DNA of 64,000 bases from Halomonas piscis (GTDB lineage Bacteria; Pseudomonadota; Gammaproteobacteria; Pseudomonadales; Halomonadaceae). This document shows positions 59,930-64,000 of this stretch, one piece after another. Every line of letters begins with the position of its first letter. Position 1 is the stretch's first letter. Both the position numbers and the translations under genes were made by a program. The notes below the pieces were generated by a model that searched no databases, was not told where the DNA came from, and worked only from the letters and a program-made list of their open reading frames with translations. Where the stretch lies: positions 2,914,001 through 2,978,000 of the forward strand of contig NZ_CP119391.1 in the NCBI RefSeq assembly GCF_031886125.1, given 5' to 3'.

Positions 59930-60910
59930 ATGGCTGTCAAACGCCAACTCAGCATGGTGCTGGATTTGAACAAATGCATCGGCTGTCAGACCTGTACCGC
60001 CGCCTGCAAGCTGATGTGGACCAACCGCAACGGCCGCGAACACATGTACTGGAACAACGTGGAGACCCAGCCCGGGCTTGGCTATCCGCGCGACTACCAG
60101 AACATGGGCGGCGGCTTTGACGACGACGGCGCCCTGCGCCTGGGCCGCCAGCCAAGCCAGGAAGACTACGGTATTCCCTGGGAGTACAACTACTCCGAGG
60201 CGCTGATGACCGGCACCGACCCCTGGCTCAGGCCCAACGTCAAACCCACCTGGGGGGCCAACTGGGACGAAGACGAGGGCGAAGGCGACTATCCCAACAG
60301 CTACTATTTCTACCTGCCCAGGCTTTGCAACCACTGCGCCAACCCGGCGTGCCTGGCGGCCTGTTCGCGCAACGCCATCTACAAGCGCCAGGAAGACGGT
60401 ATCGTGCTGGTGGATCAGGAGCGCTGCCGGGGCTATCGCTACTGCGTCAACGCCTGCCCCTACAAGAAGATCTACTTCAACGAGCAGATCTCCAAGTCGG
60501 AGAAGTGCATCTTCTGCTACCCGCGCATCGAGAAGGGCCTGCCCACCGCCTGCGCCCAGCAGTGTGTCGGCCGTATCCGCTGGATCGGCTACCGCGACGA
60601 CGAGGACGGCCCCATCCACATGCTGGTGGACAAGCACAAGGTCGCCCTGCCGCTGCACGCCGAGTGGGGCACCCAGCCCAACGTCTTCTACGTGCCGCCG
60701 ACCTCGCCGCCCAAAATCGGCCCCAACGGCGAGGAGCTCGACGAGTCGCGCATTCCGCTCGACTACCTGGAAAGCCTCTTCGGCCCCCGAGTGGGCGAAG
60801 TGCTGGACACGCTGGCCGAGGCCCGCCAGGCCAAGGCCGACGGCAAGGAAAGCGAGCTGATGGATACCCTGATCGGCTTCAAGCACGCCGAAATGTTCAA
60901 GCTGAGCTGA
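59930..60910 (+). CDS. Type II DMSO-reductase-family beta subunit, four Fe-S clusters
   Basis: 326 residues. Four Cys groups are visible: KCIGCQTCTAACK (about 16-28), CNHCANPACLAAC (about 135-147), CRGYRYCVNACP (about 168-179) and CIFCYPRIEKG...CAQQC (about 197-218). In the third group the second Cys position is Tyr, which in relatives (Trp in NarH) gives a [3Fe-4S] cluster. No signal peptide, so it travels with alpha through Tat. It is 12 bp from alpha and moves electrons between the Mo site and the heme-b gamma subunit. Confidence 0.93.
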   Translation: MAVKRQLSMVLDLNKCIGCQTCTAACKLMWTNRNGREHMYWNNVETQPGLGYPRDYQNMGGGFDDDGALRLGRQPSQEDYGIPWEYNYSEALMTGTDPWLRPNVKPTWGANWDEDEGEGDYPNSYYFYLPRLCNHCANPACLAACSRNAIYKRQEDGIVLVDQERCRGYRYCVNACPYKKIYFNEQISKSEKCIFCYPRIEKGLPTACAQQCVGRIRWIGYRDDEDGPIHMLVDKHKVALPLHAEWGTQPNVFYVPPTSPPKIGPNGEELDESRIPLDYLESLFGPRVGEVLDTLAEARQAKADGKESELMDTLIGFKHAEMFKLS

Positions 60911-60922
60911 GGGAGAGGCGCC

Positions 60923-61663
60923 ATGACCCAATCAACCGTCGCTCCCGCGGCCTCGCCCGAGGCCGCGCACCTGGCCGCCGAAGCGACGCTTTATCGCCTC
61001 GCCGCGGTGCTGCTGAGCTACCCGCTGGCCGAAACCCAGCAGGCGCTGGAAGACGGCCGCCTGAGCGCCACCCTGGACCCGGCCTGGCAAACGCTCACCG
61101 GCGAGGCCTGGCCGGCGCTCCCCCCGAGCGCCAGCCTTGAAGCGCTGGAGGTCGGCTACATGGCGACCTTTATCCACGGCCGGCGCGGCAAGCCCCGGGT
61201 ACCGCTGGTGGCCAACGCCTACGAGGCGCTGCTTGCCGGACAGACCCCCGGCAGCTACATGCTCAACGTCCAGGCCTTTTATCGCCACTTCGACCTCCAG
61301 GCGGCCCAGGGCGACGAAGGACATACCGACGAGCCCGACCATTTGGCGACCATGCTCGAGTTCTGCACGCTGCTCTGCCATCTGGAGTCCCGGGCCGACG
61401 CCGACGGCCGAGATGCCTCGCCCTATCGCCGCGCCCGGCGCGACTTCATCGCCCGCCACCTGGCTCCGCTGCTGCACGCGGTCAAGGCCAGCTACGCCGA
61501 CGCCGCCGACCAGGGGCTGGATGCCACCCTGGCCCATCTGATCGAAGTATTGCCCGACTGGGCCGATCGCCAGCGTGCCAGGCTCGAAGCCCAGGCGGGC
61601 CCCTGCCCGGCGCCGGGCAGCAAGGCGGCGGCCGGCGCTGCCAACCAGGCCATGTGGGACTGA
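60923..61663 (+). CDS. TorD/DdhD-like assembly chaperone
   Basis: 246 residues, all-helical TorD/NarJ-family style: LYRLAAVLLSYPLAETQQAL at about 22-41 and EVGYMATFIHGRRGKPRVPL (about 73-92, with the typical Y-x-x-x-F region), then a helical C-half ending in an Ala-rich tail. It is cytosolic. Such proteins hold the alpha subunit until its cofactor is loaded and shield the Tat signal. It sits between beta (12 bp) and gamma, the place of ddhD, serD and clrD. Confidence 0.85.
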   Translation: MTQSTVAPAASPEAAHLAAEATLYRLAAVLLSYPLAETQQALEDGRLSATLDPAWQTLTGEAWPALPPSASLEALEVGYMATFIHGRRGKPRVPLVANAYEALLAGQTPGSYMLNVQAFYRHFDLQAAQGDEGHTDEPDHLATMLEFCTLLCHLESRADADGRDASPYRRARRDFIARHLAPLLHAVKASYADAADQGLDATLAHLIEVLPDWADRQRARLEAQAGPCPAPGSKAAAGAANQAMWD

Positions 61664-61728
61664 GCGCCGCTCACCCCGCGCTCCGGGCGATTTTCGCCCG
61701 GCATCCCTACACCGTTGAGGAACATGCC

Positions 61729-62541
61729 ATGAAACTGCGTCACTTGTTATTCGGCACGGCCGCGCTGGCATTCGCCACTGCCGCCACCGGGGCCCTGGCG
61801 GACCATGACGAGCGCGACCCCAACGTCACCGAAGTCAAGCCCGGCGATATCGTCAAGGTGGCCACGGTGCCGGGCAATATCTACCTGCGCACCCAGGACG
61901 ACCCCGACGATTTGATCTGGGATCGCCTGCCCACCTATCGCACCGCCCTGCAGCCCGCGCCGCCGGTGCATCAGTCGGTCAAGCTGCGTTTCGCCGACGA
62001 GATCGAAGCCGGCAAGCAGCTGTACTTCCAGGTCGCCCGCACCGACGAGCGCTTTTATCTCCGCCTGCGCTGGAAGGACGCCACCCGGGACGACAGCACC
62101 ACCGTGGACGCCTTTCGCGACGGCGTGGCGGTGCAGTTTGCCATCAACGGCGCGGACACCTCGTACATGATGGGCTCGGGGCCGGACAATCCGGTCAACA
62201 TCTGGTACTGGCGCGCCGACCACGAAGAGCAGATCGACAACCTCGCCGCCGGCGGCTACGGCAGCACCACCACCCTGCCCGCGCAGAACGTGGAAGGGGC
62301 CAGCGCCTACATCACCGAGGAAAACCGCGCCAACAGCGAATGGCATGTGGTAATGTCGCGCCCCCTCGACGTGAAAGACGACGAGCACAGCGTCGACCTT
62401 GATCGCGACACCGTGCCCATGGGCTTCGCCCTGTGGCAAGGCAGCGACAACGAGCGCGACGGCAATAAGCGCGTGACCCACACCTGGATCATGCTGGATA
62501 CCGGCGTTGGCGAAGACGCCGAGACATCAACAGAAGGTTAA
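61729..62541 (+). CDS. Heme-b gamma subunit (ethylbenzene-dehydrogenase-related)
   Basis: About 270 residues from the ATG at 61729. A Sec signal (MKLRHLLFGTAALAFATAAT) ends near GALADHD. The mature beta-sandwich matches DdhC, SerC, ClrC and EbdC: AVQFAINGADTSYMMGSGPD carries the likely axial Met (about residue 146), and NKRVTHTWIML near the C-terminus carries the likely axial Lys. It sits in the periplasm and hands electrons to or takes them from a cytochrome c. The earlier in-frame ATG at 61654 would overlap the chaperone gene and hide the signal. Confidence 0.87.
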   Translation: MKLRHLLFGTAALAFATAATGALADHDERDPNVTEVKPGDIVKVATVPGNIYLRTQDDPDDLIWDRLPTYRTALQPAPPVHQSVKLRFADEIEAGKQLYFQVARTDERFYLRLRWKDATRDDSTTVDAFRDGVAVQFAINGADTSYMMGSGPDNPVNIWYWRADHEEQIDNLAAGGYGSTTTLPAQNVEGASAYITEENRANSEWHVVMSRPLDVKDDEHSVDLDRDTVPMGFALWQGSDNERDGNKRVTHTWIMLDTGVGEDAETSTEG

Positions 62542-62554
62542 CGAGGTAACGACG

Positions 62555-63631
62555 ATGTCGGTTTCCCATTTCTCGCCCGATGAGCGCGACCCTCTGGCGC
62601 TGGCCCCGGCCGACTGCGGCCGCGGCCATTCCTGCCAGTTTTGCCCCCACGAGAGCACCTGCAGCCTCGACAAGCCGGCGCACGAGAAGCACCTGATCGA
62701 GTCGCGCCTGGGCCAGATCGGTCAGATCCTGCTGGTCATGGCCAACAAGGGCGGCGTGGGCAAGAGCACGGTGTCGGCCAACGTCGCTGCCGGGCTCGCC
62801 GCCCGGGGCTACCGCGTGGGCGTTGCCGATGCCGACATCCACGGCCCCAACCAGAGCCGCTTTTTCGGCTTTGCCGGCCAGCGCATCCGCCTGAGCCAGG
62901 AAGGGCTTTCCACCCAGGCGTTTCACGCCGAGGGCATCGAGCATCCGGTCAAGGTGGGCTCGCTGGCCTTCATGATGGAAACCGACGACACCCCCATCGT
63001 CTGGCGCGACGCTTACAAGCACGACTTCATGCACCACCTGGTCGGCTCGTTTGACTGGGGGCCGCTGGACTACCTCGTCGTCGACATGCCCCCGGGCACC
63101 GGCAACGAGCTGATTACCCTGGCCGACATGCTCGAAGGCCAGGACGTTGCCGCCCTGCTCGCCACCACGCCCCAGGAAGTGGCGCTGATGGACAGCCTCA
63201 AGGCGGTGCGCTTCTGCCAGGAGCGCAGCCTGCCCCTGCTCGGCGCGGTGGAGAACATGTCCGGCGTCGTCTGCCCGCACTGCAGCGGCGAGTTTCATCT
63301 CTTCCCCCGGGCCCACCTGGCCGAAGCGCTGGCCGAACACGACATTGAATCGCTTGCGCAGATTCCGCTGTCGCCGGCGCTGGCCAGCGGCTCGGATAGC
63401 GGCCGCCCCGTCGTCATCGACGCCCCGGAAAGTCCCGAGGCCAAAGCGTTTGCGCCGGTGATCGACGCCTGCGTCGAACACGCCCGGGCGATGTTTGCCG
63501 AGGCCGCCGTGGCTTCCCTTGATACCCTGGAACAGGGCGCCGGCAGCGACTTCGACGCCGCCATTGCCGACCTGCCCCGGGACCAGCAGGACGAGCTGCG
63601 CGGCCAGCTGGCCGATCTGCTGCGGCAGTAA
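62555..63631 (+). CDS. Mrp/NBP35-type P-loop ATPase with N-terminal Cys motif
   Basis: About 358 residues from the ATG at 62555. The N-terminal motif C-x5-C-x2-C-x5-C (CGRGHSCQFCPHESTC, about 21-36) has the spacing x2-C-x5-C seen in NBP35-type Fe-S scaffolds. The deviant Walker A is ANKGGVGKST (about 63-72), then ADADIHGPNQSRFF, and the bridging Cys pair is VVCPHCSGEF (about 238-247). An extra C-terminal domain of about 75 residues follows. It most likely assembles or carries an Fe-S cluster, here for the molybdoenzyme it follows by 13 bp (inference). Confidence 0.85.
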   Translation: MSVSHFSPDERDPLALAPADCGRGHSCQFCPHESTCSLDKPAHEKHLIESRLGQIGQILLVMANKGGVGKSTVSANVAAGLAARGYRVGVADADIHGPNQSRFFGFAGQRIRLSQEGLSTQAFHAEGIEHPVKVGSLAFMMETDDTPIVWRDAYKHDFMHHLVGSFDWGPLDYLVVDMPPGTGNELITLADMLEGQDVAALLATTPQEVALMDSLKAVRFCQERSLPLLGAVENMSGVVCPHCSGEFHLFPRAHLAEALAEHDIESLAQIPLSPALASGSDSGRPVVIDAPESPEAKAFAPVIDACVEHARAMFAEAAVASLDTLEQGAGSDFDAAIADLPRDQQDELRGQLADLLRQ

Positions 63632-63660
63632 CCCTCTTTGCTCTTCGCCAGGACGCTTTC

Positions 63661-64000
63661 ATGACCCAGACAGCCAATCCGGATCGCCGTCGCTTCTTTC
63701 GCCAGCTGCTCGACGGCGCCAACCCCAACGCTCCCCAGCGCGCGGCCTGGCACCGCGTGCCCGAAGTCGGCGCCGGCGACGGCGACGTGCTGTGGTCCGG
63801 CTGGGCCGGCGACGGCGAGGTCTTCGTCGTCGGCGACGAAGCCATGGTGCTGCACTTCGACGGCCAGACCGACGCACACGGTCGACTGTGGAAGCCCATG
63901 GCAACCCCCGGCAATCTGCCGCTCCACGATATCTGGGGGCTATCCCGGGACAGCCTCTTCGCCGTGGGCTGGATGGGCTGCATTCTGCACTTTGACGGCA
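63661..64000 (+). CDS. Repeat protein, possible beta-propeller, cut by window end
   Basis: The first 113 residues of a longer protein. The N-terminus MTQTANPDRRRFFRQLLDGA has a Tat-like RRRFFRQ but no hydrophobic core after it. From about residue 37, repeats of the type WSGWAGDGEVFVVGD, LHFDG, IWGLSRDSLFAVGWMGCILH appear. This G-x-F-x-V-G-x-x-G-x-x-L-H-F-D-G pattern is typical of propeller blades in poorly characterised proteins. It lies 30 bp after the Mrp gene and in the same operon. I cannot assign a function. Confidence 0.6.
   Translation, partial: MTQTANPDRRRFFRQLLDGANPNAPQRAAWHRVPEVGAGDGDVLWSGWAGDGEVFVVGDEAMVLHFDGQTDAHGRLWKPMATPGNLPLHDIWGLSRDSLFAVGWMGCILHFDG

Noticed and set aside
57248..60931. 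Very long open frame (1227 codons) on the minus strand
   Set aside because: It runs antisense to the molybdoenzyme alpha and beta genes. Its composition (Val/Gly/His/Ala rich) is what GC-biased third positions of the real genes create on the opposite strand. No domain or ribosome site is visible.

Overview
The window reads as chromosome of a marine or halophilic gammaproteobacterium, most likely Halomonas or a close relative. That assignment is an inference from the GC-rich coding style, a BCCT compatible-solute carrier, two TRAP transporters, a Na+-pumping oxaloacetate decarboxylase and several sulfonate genes. No rRNA, tRNA or CRISPR array was seen.

Layout. (1) 1-9249: a BCCT carrier gene whose last 31 codons are cut off by a 7.7-kb nested stack of mobile DNA. 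A two-ORF IS contains a second IS and a group II intron, and the intron's reverse-transcriptase gene is itself split by an IS10-like and an IS5-like element. Removing each insertion with one target duplication restores every host reading frame exactly. (2) 9.4-14.5 kb: a lipoprotein lytic transglycosylase, a DsbA-fold protein, a haloacid-dehalogenase-type hydrolase, and an AbrB-family membrane protein split by an IS1380 element. (3) 14.6-18.7 kb: a universal stress protein and oadBAG. (4) 18.8-27.3 kb: a probable sulfonate operon (racemase, TRAP transporter, DegT aminotransferase, HpsN-like dehydrogenase, cysteate sulfo-lyase CuyA) opposite a LysR regulator. (5) 27.9-36.2 kb: taurine genes (TauZ-like exporter, usp, TRAP transporter, MocR-type regulator, taurine dehydrogenase TauY/TauX). 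(6) 36.5-40.9 kb: a CobS/CobT-like AAA+/VWA pair followed by two Lin0512-family proteins; an IS5 copy sits between the Shine-Dalgarno and the start codon of the first Lin0512 gene. (7) 40.9-47.1 kb: sulfite exporter, pta, xsc, an IclR regulator and an aldehyde dehydrogenase. (8) 47.2-55.9 kb: a phosphonate module (TmpA/TmpB-like oxygenases, EamA transporter, LysR regulator, peptide/nickel-type ABC transporter). (9) 56.5-64 kb: a c-type cytochrome opposite a type II DMSO-reductase-family molybdoenzyme operon (alpha, beta, chaperone, heme-b gamma), then an NBP35-like Mrp ATPase and a repeat protein cut by the window end.

How it works together. Taurine would enter through the second TRAP system, be oxidised to sulfoacetaldehyde by TauXY, and be split by Xsc to acetyl phosphate and sulfite; Pta then gives acetyl-CoA, and sulfite leaves through the TauE and TauZ type exporters. 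The first TRAP operon ends in cysteate desulfonation to pyruvate. Its HpsN-like enzyme, racemase and aminotransferase suggest that the imported compound is an amino-alcohol sulfonate such as cysteinolate (hypothesis). The phosphonate module would turn 2-trimethylaminoethylphosphonate into glycine betaine and phosphate. The region therefore looks like a scavenging island for marine organosulfonates and a quaternary-ammonium phosphonate. The least explained parts are the CobST-Lin0512 cassette and the dehydrogenase-aminotransferase-racemase set.
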